Part shown: positions 34,394 to 43,093 of the stretch, in pieces
Position numbering within the stretch: the stretch's first letter is position 1
How the letters are laid out: each line of letters opens with the position of its first letter
From: Streptomyces sp. 135
GTDB taxonomy: Bacteria; Actinomycetota; Actinomycetes; Streptomycetales; Streptomycetaceae
Assembly (NCBI RefSeq): GCF_020026305.1
Contig: NZ_CP075691.1
Span: 1,736,001-1,800,000 of the forward strand
Direction of reading: 5' to 3'
Length of the DNA: 64,000 bases
Position numbers and translations under genes: made by a program
Notes under the pieces: generated by a model
What the model was told of the DNA's origin: nothing
The model's input: the letters and a program-made list of their open reading frames with translations, nothing else
Database searches by the model: none

Positions 34394-35755
34394 ATGATGA
34401 GCGGGGACCACGTGAGGGACGCGAGCCGAGCGGGCGAGGGCGACGCGCGCAAGACGGCCGAGCAGCTGACCTATCTCTCCGGCTTCGGCAACGAACACGG
34501 CTCGGAGGCGGTGCCCGGCGCGTTGCCCCACGGCCGCAACTCCCCGCAGCGCGCGCCCCTCGGCCTCTACGCCGAGCAGCTGAGCGGTTCGGCCTTCACC
34601 GAGCCCCGCGCGCACAACCGCCGCTCGTGGCTGTACCGCATCCGCCCCTCGGCCGCGCACCCCGAGTTCACCCGCGCGGGCAACGGCGCGATCCGCACGG
34701 CCCCCTTCACCGAGACGGTGCCCGACCCGAACCGGCTGCGCTGGAACCCGCTGCCGGCGCCAGCGCCCGGCACGGACTTCCTCGCGGGCCTGTGGACCCT
34801 CGGCGGCAACGGCGACGCGGCGCAGCGCACCGGCATGGGCATCCACCTCTACCACGCCAACTCCTCCATGACGGGCCGGGTGTTCAGCGACGCGGACGGC
34901 GAGCTGCTGATCGTGCCCGAGCACGGCGGGCTGCTGCTTCGCACCGAGTTCGGGCTGCTGCGCGCCGAGCCGGGTGAGGTCGCGCTGATCCCGCGCGGCG
35001 TCCGCTTCCGCGTGGAACTGCTCGACGAGAGCGCGCGCGGGTACGTCTGCGAGAACTACGGCGCCCCCTTCCAGCTCCCCGACCTCGGCCCGATCGGCGC
35101 CAACGGCCTGGCGAACGCACGGGACTTCAGGGCGCCCGTCGCCGCGTACGAGGATGTGGAGGGCCCGGTGGAGGTGGTGAACAAGTTCTGCGGCAACCTC
35201 TGGCGCGCGACCTACGGCCACTCCCCGCTCGACGTCGTCGCCTGGCACGGCAATCACGTCCCGTACGTCTATGACCTGCACCGCTTCAACGTCATCGGCT
35301 CGATCAGCTACGACCACCCGGACCCGTCGATCTTCACGGTGCTCACCTCGCCGTCCGACACCCCGGGCCTCGCGGGCGTCGACTTCGTCGTGTTCGCGCC
35401 GCGCTGGCTGGTGGGCGAGGACACCTTCCGGCCGCCGTACTTCCACCGGAACGTGATGAGCGAGTACATGGGGCTGATCGAAGGCGCGTACGACGCCAAG
35501 ACGGCCGGAGAAGGGGGCTTCGTACCGGGCGGCGGCTCGCTGCACAACATGATGTCCGCGCACGGCCCCGACCGCGAGACGTTCGAGAGGGCGTCGGCCG
35601 CCGAGCTGAAGCCGCAGAAGATCGACGACGGCCTCGCCTTCATGTTCGAGACCCGGTGGCCGGTGACGGCGACGGAGCAGGCGGCCACCGCGTCCCACCT
35701 TCAGCGCGGCTACGACGACGTATGGCAGGGTCTGGAGCGCCACTTCCGCAACTGA
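34394..35755 (+). CDS. hmgA: Homogentisate 1,2-dioxygenase
   Basis: A 453-residue Fe(II) dioxygenase that opens homogentisate to maleylacetoacetate in Tyr/Phe degradation. [18 protein letters not shown] (about 27-44), [15 protein letters not shown] sequence ([14 protein letters not shown]) and the metal-binding region [21 protein letters not shown] (quoted in part: [14 protein letters not shown]) are diagnostic. Length matches the family. ATG 34394 or 34397 follow CGAGGGAGCG. The rest of the pathway is not in the window. A GntR regulator follows after 27 bp and a TetR is divergent. Confidence 0.96.
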   Translation: MMSGDHVRDASRAGEGDARKTAEQLTYLSGFGNEHGSEAVPGALPHGRNSPQRAPLGLYAEQLSGSAFTEPRAHNRRSWLYRIRPSAAHPEFTRAGNGAIRTAPFTETVPDPNRLRWNPLPAPAPGTDFLAGLWTLGGNGDAAQRTGMGIHLYHANSSMTGRVFSDADGELLIVPEHGGLLLRTEFGLLRAEPGEVALIPRGVRFRVELLDESARGYVCENYGAPFQLPDLGPIGANGLANARDFRAPVAAYEDVEGPVEVVNKFCGNLWRATYGHSPLDVVAWHGNHVPYVYDLHRFNVIGSISYDHPDPSIFTVLTSPSDTPGLAGVDFVVFAPRWLVGEDTFRPPYFHRNVMSEYMGLIEGAYDAKTAGEGGFVPGGGSLHNMMSAHGPDRETFERASAAELKPQKIDDGLAFMFETRWPVTATEQAATASHLQRGYDDVWQGLERHFRN

Positions 35756-35782
35756 TTGCAGCGCGACTGATTCGGAGAGACC

Positions 35783-36532
35783 GTGACCGCCTTCGCCCCG
35801 GACTCGATCGTCCTGAATCGGAAACTGCCGCTCTGGTACCAGGTGTCGCAGTCCCTGCGCGCGTCGATACTCGGCCGCACCCCCGACGCCCCGCTCCGGC
35901 TGCCCACGGAAGAGCAGTTGGCGGGGCACTACGGGGTGAGCGTGCTGACCATGCGGCAGGCGCTCAAGGAGCTTGAGGACGAGGGGCTCATCACCCGCCA
36001 CCGGCGGCGCGGCACCTTCATCGAGCCGAGCGCGCGACGCGGCTCACCGGTGCGGCTGCTCGGCTCGGTCGACGCGATCGTGGCCCAGCAGTCGGGCATG
36101 ACCACCCGGCTCCTCGAACACGGCACCGCCCCGCTCCCCGCCGAACTGGCCGGGCACTTCCCCGACTCGGCCGAGGTGGCGACGTACCACCGGCTGCGCA
36201 GCGACGAGAAGACGGGCGAGCCGACCAACCACGCCCGCAACTACATCCGCCCGGAACTGGCCGCCCGCATCGACCCGGATGACCTCGTGCGCTGGCCGAT
36301 GACGAAGGTCCTGCGCGACGTGGTGGGGGTGCGCATCAGCCGCATCACCGACACCGTCGAGGCCACCCTCGCCGACCCGGAGACCGCCCGGCTCCTCCAA
36401 GTGCCGCTGCTCAGCCCGATCCTGCACTACACGGGCATCACGTACGACGAGGACGGCCGGACCCTGGACGTGGCCCGCATCCACTACCGCGGCGACCGTT
36501 TCTCCTTCTCGGTCACTCTCGACGCGACGTGA
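35783..36532 (+). CDS. GntR/HutC family regulator with UTRA domain
   Basis: A 249-residue regulator. The winged helix is at about 15-85 (PLWYQVSQSLRASILGR; LPTEEQLAGHYGVSVLTMRQ; LEDEGLITRHRRRGTF), followed by a UTRA effector domain (about 105-245) ending ARIHYRGDRFSFSVTLD. GTG 35783 follows CGGAGAGACC. Being directly downstream of hmgA it may sense an aromatic-catabolism metabolite, giving hmgA two candidate regulators. Confidence 0.9.
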   Translation: MTAFAPDSIVLNRKLPLWYQVSQSLRASILGRTPDAPLRLPTEEQLAGHYGVSVLTMRQALKELEDEGLITRHRRRGTFIEPSARRGSPVRLLGSVDAIVAQQSGMTTRLLEHGTAPLPAELAGHFPDSAEVATYHRLRSDEKTGEPTNHARNYIRPELAARIDPDDLVRWPMTKVLRDVVGVRISRITDTVEATLADPETARLLQVPLLSPILHYTGITYDEDGRTLDVARIHYRGDRFSFSVTLDAT

Positions 36533-36553
36533 CGGGCCGGGGCGCCCCCGTCG

Positions 36554-36559
36554 TACGAT
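36554..36559 (+). promoter_or_regulatory. -10 hexamer TACGAT for a leaderless start
   Basis: TACGAT ends 7 nt before GTG 36567; the ATG at 36558 overlaps the hexamer and is therefore less likely as a start. Confidence 0.5.
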
Positions 36560-36566
36560 GCCGGGC

Positions 36567-37766
36567 GTGACGCACGACCAAGCGCCGCTGCTCGCGGACC
36601 TCATGCCGTGGTCCGTCGCACCGCTCCGGCCGGGCCGCGGGTGGCCGATGGGACCGGACGCCGTCTCTCTGAAGGCCCGCTGGGCCGCCCTCGTCCGCGC
36701 CGAGGGCGCCGAGCGCGAGGCGCTGTTCCGCCCGACCCGCTCCCGCACCCCGCACACCGCGGTCGCCCAACTCCCGGGCCACCGGGGCGGGACGGGCCGG
36801 CTCGCCGGGGAGCGGGGCCCCTGCCCCGAGCCCCTCCGGATCCTGCACGGTCCCTTCGACGAGCAGTGGCTGATCCCCGACCACCGCCTCATCGACGTCG
36901 CCCGGCCCGAGCTGTGGCGGGTCGCGGGCGCGGGCCAGCTCTTCGCGGTGGAACAGGGGTACGTCGCCGGGGCCGCGGGACCGGTGGTCCTCGCCTCGGC
37001 CGTGCTGCCGGACGGCCACTCACCGGCCGGGCGGCCGGGGCGGATCCGGCCGCTCTTCCGCCGCCCCGGGGGCCGTGAGCCCAATGTGGCGCCCGGGCTG
37101 CTCGGGCATCTGTCGCAGGCGCTGGGCCAGGAGGTCACGGCTCGCGCGCTGCTCGCGTGGGTGCTCGCCACGGCGTCCGGCTCGGCGGCGGGCTGCCGGG
37201 TACCGCTCACGGCCGACGCGGGTCTGTGGGCGCGGGGCGTGGAGCTCGGTGAGCGGCTGCTGCGGCTGCACCTGCGCGGCGACGGCGAGCGCCCGAAGCT
37301 GCCCGGAGGGCGCAGGCCCTATGTCCGCGCGCCCCTGCCCGCGCGCCCCGGCTCACTGTCGTACGAAGCCGAGGAGCGGGTTCTGCGGGTCGGCGATGAG
37401 GGTGTGATCTCACCGGTGCCGAAGGAGGCGTGGGAGTTCGAGGTGAGCGGGGTGCGGGTGCTCGAACGGTGGTTCGCGGCGCGCGCGGCGGGAGGGGGCG
37501 CGGAGCCGGGGACGCTGGAGGCGATCCGGCCTGCCGCATGGCCGCAGGCCTGGACCTCTGAGCTGCTTGAGCTGATCACGGTTCTCGCGCTGATCGCGGA
37601 ACTCGCTCCGGACCAGGAGGAGTTGGCGGGGGAAGACGGTCGCCGGATCACCGTGGACGAGCTGGGCCGAGCGGGAGTACTGCCCGCGCCCGACGGGGCG
37701 CGGCGCCCCGCGTCCGTCCTCGACCACCGTGAAGAGGGACCCGGGGGGCAGTTCGCACTGATCTGA
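36567..37766 (+). CDS. Orphan type ISP restriction/modification specificity-domain-like protein
   Basis: A 399-residue soluble protein. Several segments match, by eye, the C-terminal target-recognition region of LlaBIII-type single-polypeptide restriction enzymes: ILHGPFDEQWLIPDHRLIDV with ARPELWRV, PLFRRPGGREPNVAPGLLGHL, and KEAWEFEVSGVRVLERWF. No helicase, nuclease or adenine methyltransferase (NPPY) motif is present in it or its neighbours. Similar stand-alone proteins occur in Streptomyces and are often labelled methyltransferase; that label is not supported here. DNA recognition without modification is possible. Confidence 0.68.
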   Translation: MTHDQAPLLADLMPWSVAPLRPGRGWPMGPDAVSLKARWAALVRAEGAEREALFRPTRSRTPHTAVAQLPGHRGGTGRLAGERGPCPEPLRILHGPFDEQWLIPDHRLIDVARPELWRVAGAGQLFAVEQGYVAGAAGPVVLASAVLPDGHSPAGRPGRIRPLFRRPGGREPNVAPGLLGHLSQALGQEVTARALLAWVLATASGSAAGCRVPLTADAGLWARGVELGERLLRLHLRGDGERPKLPGGRRPYVRAPLPARPGSLSYEAEERVLRVGDEGVISPVPKEAWEFEVSGVRVLERWFAARAAGGGAEPGTLEAIRPAAWPQAWTSELLELITVLALIAELAPDQEELAGEDGRRITVDELGRAGVLPAPDGARRPASVLDHREEGPGGQFALI

Positions 37767-37816
37767 GCCGCGTGACGGGGGGAGGGAGGAGGGGTGAGCG
37801 GGTGGGTGGGAAAGAT

Positions 37817-37833
37817 CCGCCGCGGAGCGGCGG
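37817..37833. terminator. Hairpin between convergent genes
   Basis: CCGCCGC-GGA-GCGGCGG forms a 7-bp stem between the ISP-like gene and the convergent small basic protein, a likely bidirectional terminator. Confidence 0.45.
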
Positions 37834-37857
37834 CTCAGTCCCGGGGACCACCCGTGA

Positions 37858-38127
37858 TCAGCGTCCGCCGAAAAGCGTCCGCCGCAGCCTGCGCAGCGGC
37901 GCGAAGAGCGAGACGTGCCTCACTCGAGAGCCCCTGCTGCCACGGGCATGCACGGCGTCACGTGAGGTGAGCTCACGCATCAGCAGCGTCGCCTCGTGCG
38001 CCTCGCGCTGCGGGACGGCAGGGCCGCCCAGCACCGAGAGGTGACGGTCGAGGCGCGAGCTGCTCGCGCTGCTCCCACAAGTGATCGCAGGGACACGCGC
38101 CCTGCTGCGCACCGTTATCTGTTCCAT
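37858..38127 (-). CDS. Small basic conserved hypothetical protein
   Basis: An 89-residue Arg/Ser-rich protein (MEQITVRSRARVPAITCGSS at the start, SLFAPLRRLRRTLFGGR at the end) without membrane segment. GGGGAGTG precedes ATG 38127. I recall very similar short proteins in other streptomycetes but know of no function. The composition, strongly basic with one cysteine, suggests nucleic-acid or membrane-surface binding. It is divergent from the Ser/Thr kinase gene across 274 bp. Confidence 0.6.
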   Translation of the reverse strand: MEQITVRSRARVPAITCGSSASSSRLDRHLSVLGGPAVPQREAHEATLLMRELTSRDAVHARGSRGSRVRHVSLFAPLRRLRRTLFGGR

Positions 38128-38401
38128 GTCACTCCCCACCCGTACGAGGGCACCCGGCCCAGGGCAGGTTAACCCTATCGCCCCGTCGTGACACACGTGT
38201 ATCCCGGTCGCAGGATTCACCACCCCCACAAGGGGGTTGACGACTACTCTCCGAATACGACCGATTCCAGGGCGAGTTGGACATACAGCTCGACCAGCCA
38301 GCGGTCCAGGGGTCCTTGCGTGGGCTATCTCACCTGTCGTCATCCACGCGGACGGTTGCTACTTTTGTGGAGAATCGCACCGCTGCGGATGGGGGCGCCC
38401 C

Positions 38402-40144
38402 GTGAGTCAGCCAGAGCGCGTGATCGCCGGGCGGTACCGCCTCCTGGCGCCGCTGGGCGAGGGCGGCATGGGCACCGTGTGGCGGGCCAGGGACGACGTG
38501 CTCGGGCGTGAGGTCGCCGTCAAGGAGGTGCGCGCGCCCGCCGGGCTCCCGGCGGACGACATCGACCGGCTGTACGCCCGCCTGGAGCGGGAGGCATGGG
38601 CCGCCGCCCGCATCCCCCACCGGAACGTGGTCACCGTCTACGACGTCGCGACGGAGGGGGGCCGCCCGTGGATCGTCATGGAGATCGTGCGGGGCCTCTC
38701 GCTCTCCGACGTGCTCGACGCGGAGGGCGTGCTGCCGCCGCGGCGCGCCGCCCGGATCGGCGCCGAGGTGCTCGCGGCCCTGCGCGCCGCCCATGACGCC
38801 GGGGTCCTGCACCGCGACGTGAAGCCCGGGAACGTACTGATCGCCAATGACGGCCGCGTGGTCCTCACGGACTTCGGCATCGCGACGGTCGAGGGCAGCT
38901 CCGCGCTGACGATGACCGGGGAGGTCGTCGGATCGCCCGAATTCCTGGCGCCGGAGCGGGCGTTGGGCCGCAGCCCAGGCCCCGCGTCCGATCTGTGGTC
39001 CCTCGGGGTGCTGCTCTACGCGGCCGTCGAGGGCAGTTCGCCGTTCCGCCAGGACACCCCGCTGAGCACGCTGCGCGCGGTCGTGGACGAGGAGCCGCCG
39101 CCCGCCCGCGCCGCGGGGCCGCTCGCCCCGGTCATCGAGGGGCTGCTGCGCAAGGACCCGGAGGAGCGGATGCCGGCCGCCGACGCCGAACGCGATCTGC
39201 GGCTCATCGTCTCGGGCGGCAGGCCACTCACCGAGACCCCGCTCCCGCACCAGCCGACCGTCACGGCCGAACGCGGACCGACGGGCCCCACTCCCCCCAC
39301 CCCCTTCCCCGCCGCCTCACCCCGGCCCGCGCCCGCCTCCACGGCTGCCGACACCGCGACGACCACGACCACCGGGCCGACGCCGCGCCGCCGCACGGCC
39401 GTCCTGATCGCCGGGCTCATCGCACTGGCGCTGGCCCTCGGCGGACTCGCGTACGCGCTGATCGGCCGCGACGGCGGCGGTGGCGGCAGTGGCAGCAGCA
39501 GTTCAGAAGGCGCCGGTGATGGCTCTTCGGACGGCAAGGGCGGCGAGGACGGCAAGGCAGGCGAGGGCGGTAAGGGAGGGGGCGGCAGCGCGTCGGAAGG
39601 CTCGGACGGCGGATCCGGCGGATCCGGCGGGTCCAGCGGGTCCAGCGGGTCCGGCGGGTCCGGCGGGGGCAAGACCGACGGCGGCGGAGGCGACGGCGGG
39701 AGCGGTAACGGTACGACCCCTCCGCCCGCCCAGACCGTCAAGGTGCACGTCTCCGGGGCCCACACCCAGTACGAGGGGCGATGTCCGCCGGCGGCCGGTC
39801 AGGCGCCGTCCTTCACGGCGGCGTTCACGGTGGGGCGGGTACCGGTCGAGGTCGAGTACCGCTGGGTCACGAAGACCGGGGAGCCGAGCGAGCCGGGGTG
39901 GAAGACGCTGTCCTTCCCCGCCGGGAGCGGCAGGACGAAGCAGGTGAGTCAGGTCGAGACGGCGTACGACCAGGACGGCGGGACGTATACGAACACGATC
40001 AGCGTGCAGGTGCGCGCTCCCGTGACCACCGCGTCCAACGCCGTGGCGTACTCGGTGACGTGCGAGCAGGAGACCCCGACGGGCGGGGGCTCCTACTCGC
40101 CGTACGCGTCGGTTCAGCCGGTGGGGGTCAGGCCGCCGAGGTGA
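38402..40144 (+). CDS. Transmembrane Ser/Thr protein kinase (PknB-type)
   Basis: A 580-residue Hanks-type kinase. Gly-loop GEGGMG (19-24), Lys41, HRDVKPGN with Asp139 (137-144) and DFG (157-159) are intact. A Pro/Ala/Thr-rich juxtamembrane segment (about 250-335), one membrane helix (about 339-362), a 90-residue Gly/Ser-rich stalk and an extracellular domain of about 130 residues with two cysteines (YEGRCPP; YSVTCEQ) follow. There are no PASTA repeats, so the ligand differs from PknB. GTG 38402 gives the canonical start just before the kinase fold. TACTTT at 38360-38365 is a candidate -10. Its 3' end overlaps the convergent lipase by 17 bp. Confidence 0.92.
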   Translation: MSQPERVIAGRYRLLAPLGEGGMGTVWRARDDVLGREVAVKEVRAPAGLPADDIDRLYARLEREAWAAARIPHRNVVTVYDVATEGGRPWIVMEIVRGLSLSDVLDAEGVLPPRRAARIGAEVLAALRAAHDAGVLHRDVKPGNVLIANDGRVVLTDFGIATVEGSSALTMTGEVVGSPEFLAPERALGRSPGPASDLWSLGVLLYAAVEGSSPFRQDTPLSTLRAVVDEEPPPARAAGPLAPVIEGLLRKDPEERMPAADAERDLRLIVSGGRPLTETPLPHQPTVTAERGPTGPTPPTPFPAASPRPAPASTAADTATTTTTGPTPRRRTAVLIAGLIALALALGGLAYALIGRDGGGGGSGSSSSEGAGDGSSDGKGGEDGKAGEGGKGGGGSASEGSDGGSGGSGGSSGSSGSGGSGGGKTDGGGGDGGSGNGTTPPPAQTVKVHVSGAHTQYEGRCPPAAGQAPSFTAAFTVGRVPVEVEYRWVTKTGEPSEPGWKTLSFPAGSGRTKQVSQVETAYDQDGGTYTNTISVQVRAPVTTASNAVAYSVTCEQETPTGGGSYSPYASVQPVGVRPPR

Positions 40145-40937
40145 ACACGGGGAGGTAGCCACCGGACTGTCCGGCGGCCGTGGGGTGGTAGGACTCGCCG
40201 ATGTTGAGCCAGTTCACGCTGTGCAGCCACGCGCTGCCGGAGCAGATCTCGTGGCCGGTGAAGGTGCGGGTGACGTCGCCGAAGGTGAAGCCGTGGTCGG
40301 CCGCGCGCTTGGCGGTGGCCGTGTTGAGGTAGTCGGCGGCGTCGTTGATGGCGGCCCGCTCGCGCTCGGAGAGGCCGGTCGTGCAGGAGCCGCTCAGCTT
40401 GTAGAAGCGGGGGTAGCCGAGCACCACCACGCGGGCGGCCGGAGCTTTCGCGCTGATCGCCGAGTAGACCTTGTCGAGGTTGCCGGGGAGTGTGGAGTCG
40501 ACGTACGCGCGCGCCTGGGCGATGCGGGACAGGCAACTGCTCTCGGACTGGAGCACACACGTCGTCATGACGTCGGCGAAGCCCGCGTCGTTGCCGCCGA
40601 CGGTGATCGAGACGAGGCCCGTGCCGGATCCGAGCGGGCCCAGCTGATTCGCCAGAACATCACCCGTACGGGCTCCCGAGCAGGCCGTGAAGTGGAAGCT
40701 GGAGGGTGAGTTCGATGCCGCCCAGAGTGCCGGGTAGGCGCGCTTGCTGCGCTTGCAGTCGCCGCTCGCGCTGTCGTAATTGCCGGCGCCGACGCCCGAG
40801 GAGTAGGAGTCGCCGAGCGCCACATAGCCGGTGGCTGCGGCGTTCTGGTCCGCTTGAGCCGCCGTGGCCCCGGTGAGGGCGAAGGCGGCGGCGAGGAGGA
40901 GCGAGGACGTATATGCCGTGATGCGGGACAATCTCAT
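40128..40937 (-). CDS. Secreted SGNH/GDSL-type lipase/esterase
   Basis: A 269-residue exported hydrolase of the Streptomyces GDSL lipase type. Signal peptide 1-29 (AAQA), block I GDSYSSGVG with Ser44, SGART (block II), GGNDAGF (block III) and the C-terminal SYHPTAAG carrying the catalytic His. Six cysteines in pairs (DCKRS/TACSG; TCVLQ/SSCLS; GSCTT/EICSG) would form three disulfides. AGGGAGGT precedes ATG 40937. It hydrolyses lipid or phospholipid esters outside the cell. Confidence 0.92.
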   Translation of the reverse strand: MRLSRITAYTSSLLLAAAFALTGATAAQADQNAAATGYVALGDSYSSGVGAGNYDSASGDCKRSKRAYPALWAASNSPSSFHFTACSGARTGDVLANQLGPLGSGTGLVSITVGGNDAGFADVMTTCVLQSESSCLSRIAQARAYVDSTLPGNLDKVYSAISAKAPAARVVVLGYPRFYKLSGSCTTGLSERERAAINDAADYLNTATAKRAADHGFTFGDVTRTFTGHEICSGSAWLHSVNWLNIGESYHPTAAGQSGGYLPVFTSAA

Positions 40938-41170
40938 GGAACCTCCCTTAGCAGGGTTTCCGCCTCGACCGTGGTAGCACGCACTCCGGCCCGTCGATAG
41001 TGTCCATGTCAACGATTTCCAAAACAATTCGCTTCGCCGCGCCGGGAGTTCACCCCTGTCACAGCCGTCTGACGGGAACATCTGCACGCTTCCTCCGCGT
41101 CTTGACGGGTCGCCAGGGACTGCGCGACATTGAAGCCCGGCATCCGGCGCGTCGGGGGGCAAAGTCGCCA

Positions 41171-41596
41171 ATGCAGACCATCGGGAGCAAGGCGCCGCCA
41201 TCGGACACGGGGCGGCGCACCGTGCGGGGCCGCGACAAGGATCTGCTGCCGCTGCTCGCGGGAGCGGCCGTCGCCGTGGGGGGCGTCGGCGCGACGCTCG
41301 CGCTCGTCGACCTGAGTTCGCCGCTGCGCGGCCCCTTCACCCTCTTCTTCCTCCTCGCCGCACCCTCGGCCGCGCTCGCCGCCGCGCTGCGGGCGCTCGC
41401 GCCCTTGGGCCGCGCCGTGGCCGCCGTGGCCGGCGCCGTCGCGGTCAACCTCCTCGTGGCGCAGGGCATGCTGGCGCTGCGCGTGTGGTCGGTGCGCGGC
41501 GGGGTCGTCACCGTCACCGTCCTCAGCGCTCTCGCTCTCCTGCTGACGGTGGCACGGCGCCTGCGCCGCCGTGCGGCGAGAAGGTGGACCACCTGA
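41171..41596 (+). CDS. Small polytopic membrane protein heading the polysaccharide cluster
   Basis: A 141-residue protein with about four hydrophobic helices (LLPLLAGAAVAVGGVGATLA; GPFTLFFLLAAPSAALAAAL; RAVAAVAGAVAVNLLVAQGM; VVTVTVLSALALLLTVA) and a basic C-terminus. No family recognised. ATG 41171 is chosen because the upstream extension is not membrane-protein-like; the ribosome binding site is weak. Its stop is 1 nt before the GTG of the next gene, so the two are coupled, which ties it to the glycan cluster. Confidence 0.65.
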   Translation: MQTIGSKAPPSDTGRRTVRGRDKDLLPLLAGAAVAVGGVGATLALVDLSSPLRGPFTLFFLLAAPSAALAAALRALAPLGRAVAAVAGAVAVNLLVAQGMLALRVWSVRGGVVTVTVLSALALLLTVARRLRRRAARRWTT

Positions 41597-41597
41597 C

Positions 41598-42734
41598 GTG
41601 AACATCACCGTGCACCGCCCCGGCGAACTCACCGCCGCCGACCGGGCGGCGTGGACCGCCCTTCAGTCCAAGGCGCACCTCGACGGCTCGCCTGAGCTCG
41701 CCAACCCCTTCCTCGCCCCGGAGTTCACCCTCGCCACGGCGCACGGCCGGCGCGGGGTGCGGATCGCCGTCGTACGCGAGGACGGCGAACCGGCGGCGTT
41801 CTTCCCCTTCCAGCGGTCCGTCACCGGTGTGGGCCGCGCCGTCGGCCTCGGCGTCTCCGACTGCCAGGGGCTGGTGCACCGCCCCGGTTTCCGCTGGGAC
41901 GCCCAGGAGCTGCTGCGGGCCTGCGGGCTCGTGCTGTGGGAGTTCGATCACCTGGTCGGCGGCCAGGGCCCGTTCGAGGCGGGTGCCGCCGGCAGCTTCC
42001 CCTCTCCCGTCATGGACGTCGACCGGGGCTACGAGGTCTATCTCGGCCAACTGCGCGCCAAGGCACCGAAGTTCACCCGGTCGACGCTGGCCAAGCAGCG
42101 CAGGCTCGGGCGCGACCACGGGGCGGTGCGCTACGTCCACGACGAGCGCGACCCCGGGGCCCTGGCCACCCTGATGGGCTGGAAGTCGGCGCAGTACCGC
42201 AGGACGGGGCGCAGCGACCGCTTCGCGCATCCCTGGATCACCGAGCTGGTGCGCCGGCTCTTCCACACCAGGACCGGCTCGTTCGCCGGGATCCTCTCGG
42301 TGCTCTACGTGGCCGACGTGCCGGTCGCCGCGCACTTCGGGCTGCGCAGCGAGCGGGTCCTCGCCTGCTGGTTCCCCGCGTACGACCCGGCGTTCGCGAA
42401 GTACTCGCCGGGCCTCGTCCTGCACCTGCGCATGGCCGAGGCTGCCGCCGCCGACGGGATCGCGTACCTCGATCTCGGCCGCGGCCAGAAGGACTACAAG
42501 GACTCCCTGAAGACACGCGAACTGGCCGTGTCGGAGGGGTGGGTGGCGCTGCGCCACCCGGTGGCTCTCGGGCACCGGGCGCGGCGCGCTCCGGTCCGGG
42601 CACTGCGGAACACCGTGCTGTCCAGGCCGGAATTCTTCGGACCTGCCGATAAATTACTCAAGCGGATGGGCCAAATCCGATCCCTTGGCAAGGAGTCGGG
42701 CAAGGAGACAAGCAGGCAGCCGGGCAAGGAATAG
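41598..42734 (+). CDS. FemAB/BioF2-type GNAT-fold transferase
   Basis: A 378-residue cytoplasmic protein with two GNAT-like halves. Residues 150-185 (YEVYLGQLRAKAPKFTRSTL) and 275-300 (HFGLRSERVLACWFPAYDP; YLDLGRGQKDYK) are characteristic of the CelD/BioF2 acetyltransferase group that accompanies exopolysaccharide genes. It probably acylates a sugar or lipid-linked intermediate. GTG 41598 is 1 nt after the previous stop. Codon 353 is TTA (42654-42656), the rare Leu codon that makes translation depend on bldA tRNA in Streptomyces. Confidence 0.8.
   Translation: MNITVHRPGELTAADRAAWTALQSKAHLDGSPELANPFLAPEFTLATAHGRRGVRIAVVREDGEPAAFFPFQRSVTGVGRAVGLGVSDCQGLVHRPGFRWDAQELLRACGLVLWEFDHLVGGQGPFEAGAAGSFPSPVMDVDRGYEVYLGQLRAKAPKFTRSTLAKQRRLGRDHGAVRYVHDERDPGALATLMGWKSAQYRRTGRSDRFAHPWITELVRRLFHTRTGSFAGILSVLYVADVPVAAHFGLRSERVLACWFPAYDPAFAKYSPGLVLHLRMAEAAAADGIAYLDLGRGQKDYKDSLKTRELAVSEGWVALRHPVALGHRARRAPVRALRNTVLSRPEFFGPADKLLKRMGQIRSLGKESGKETSRQPGKE
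42654..42656 (+). promoter_or_regulatory. In-frame TTA (bldA) codon
   Basis: TTA is codon 353 of the FemAB-like gene (ADK-L-LKRM). In Streptomyces such codons are read by the developmentally timed bldA tRNA and usually mark genes expressed during differentiation. Confidence 0.8.
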
Positions 42735-43093
42735 GGCAGTCCGAATGTGACCGCATAGATTGCTCAAATCATGTAAAACGCGAGGCAACGTTCCAGGTCT
42801 TGCCATACAGTCTCAATCATCAATACCGTCGTACATCCACCCGCAACGGTCCATCATGTAATGCGATCCAGGGGAGGGCTCAAGATCGCGATGGTACCGG
42901 CGCGGGGCGCGGTAGGGGGGTGCCGTGCCCGGTGATCGCTCTTCGGCCGGGTCACGTCCCGCGCGATGCCAGCTCACTCGGCATGCACGGAGATCTGTTT
43001 CGTCATGCTCGAGTGAGAACCCCCCTTTCGAACCGGATCAATTACCGGACCGCCCGGGGGCGGGTGGTCCACCGGACGAGAGGGACCACCGTC
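42735..43093. other. 359-bp gap with two hairpins before the glycosyltransferase operon
   Basis: No gene is visible. The first 100 bp are relatively AT-rich. CTCACTCGGCATG (42973-42985) is complementary to CATGCTCGAGTGAG (43004-43017), apart from one bulge, and GGACCGCCCG (43047-43056) pairs with CGGGTGGTCC (43061-43070), 14 nt before the ribosome binding site of the next gene. A promoter and a structured leader or attenuator are the likely contents. Confidence 0.5.
42973..43070 (+). promoter_or_regulatory. Structured 5' leader (two stem-loops)
   Basis: The 13-bp stem 42973-42985/43004-43017 with an 18-nt loop, followed by the 10-bp GC stem 43047-43056/43061-43070 with a GGGG loop, lies directly before the GT2 gene. 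No known riboswitch class is recognised. Confidence 0.4.

Noticed and set aside
36567..37766. DNA methyltransferase
   Set aside because: No S-adenosylmethionine-binding or NPPY motif is present.
37772..38044. Plus-strand frame of about 90 codons
   Set aside because: Antisense to the conserved small basic protein, no ribosome binding site, and it covers a terminator hairpin.
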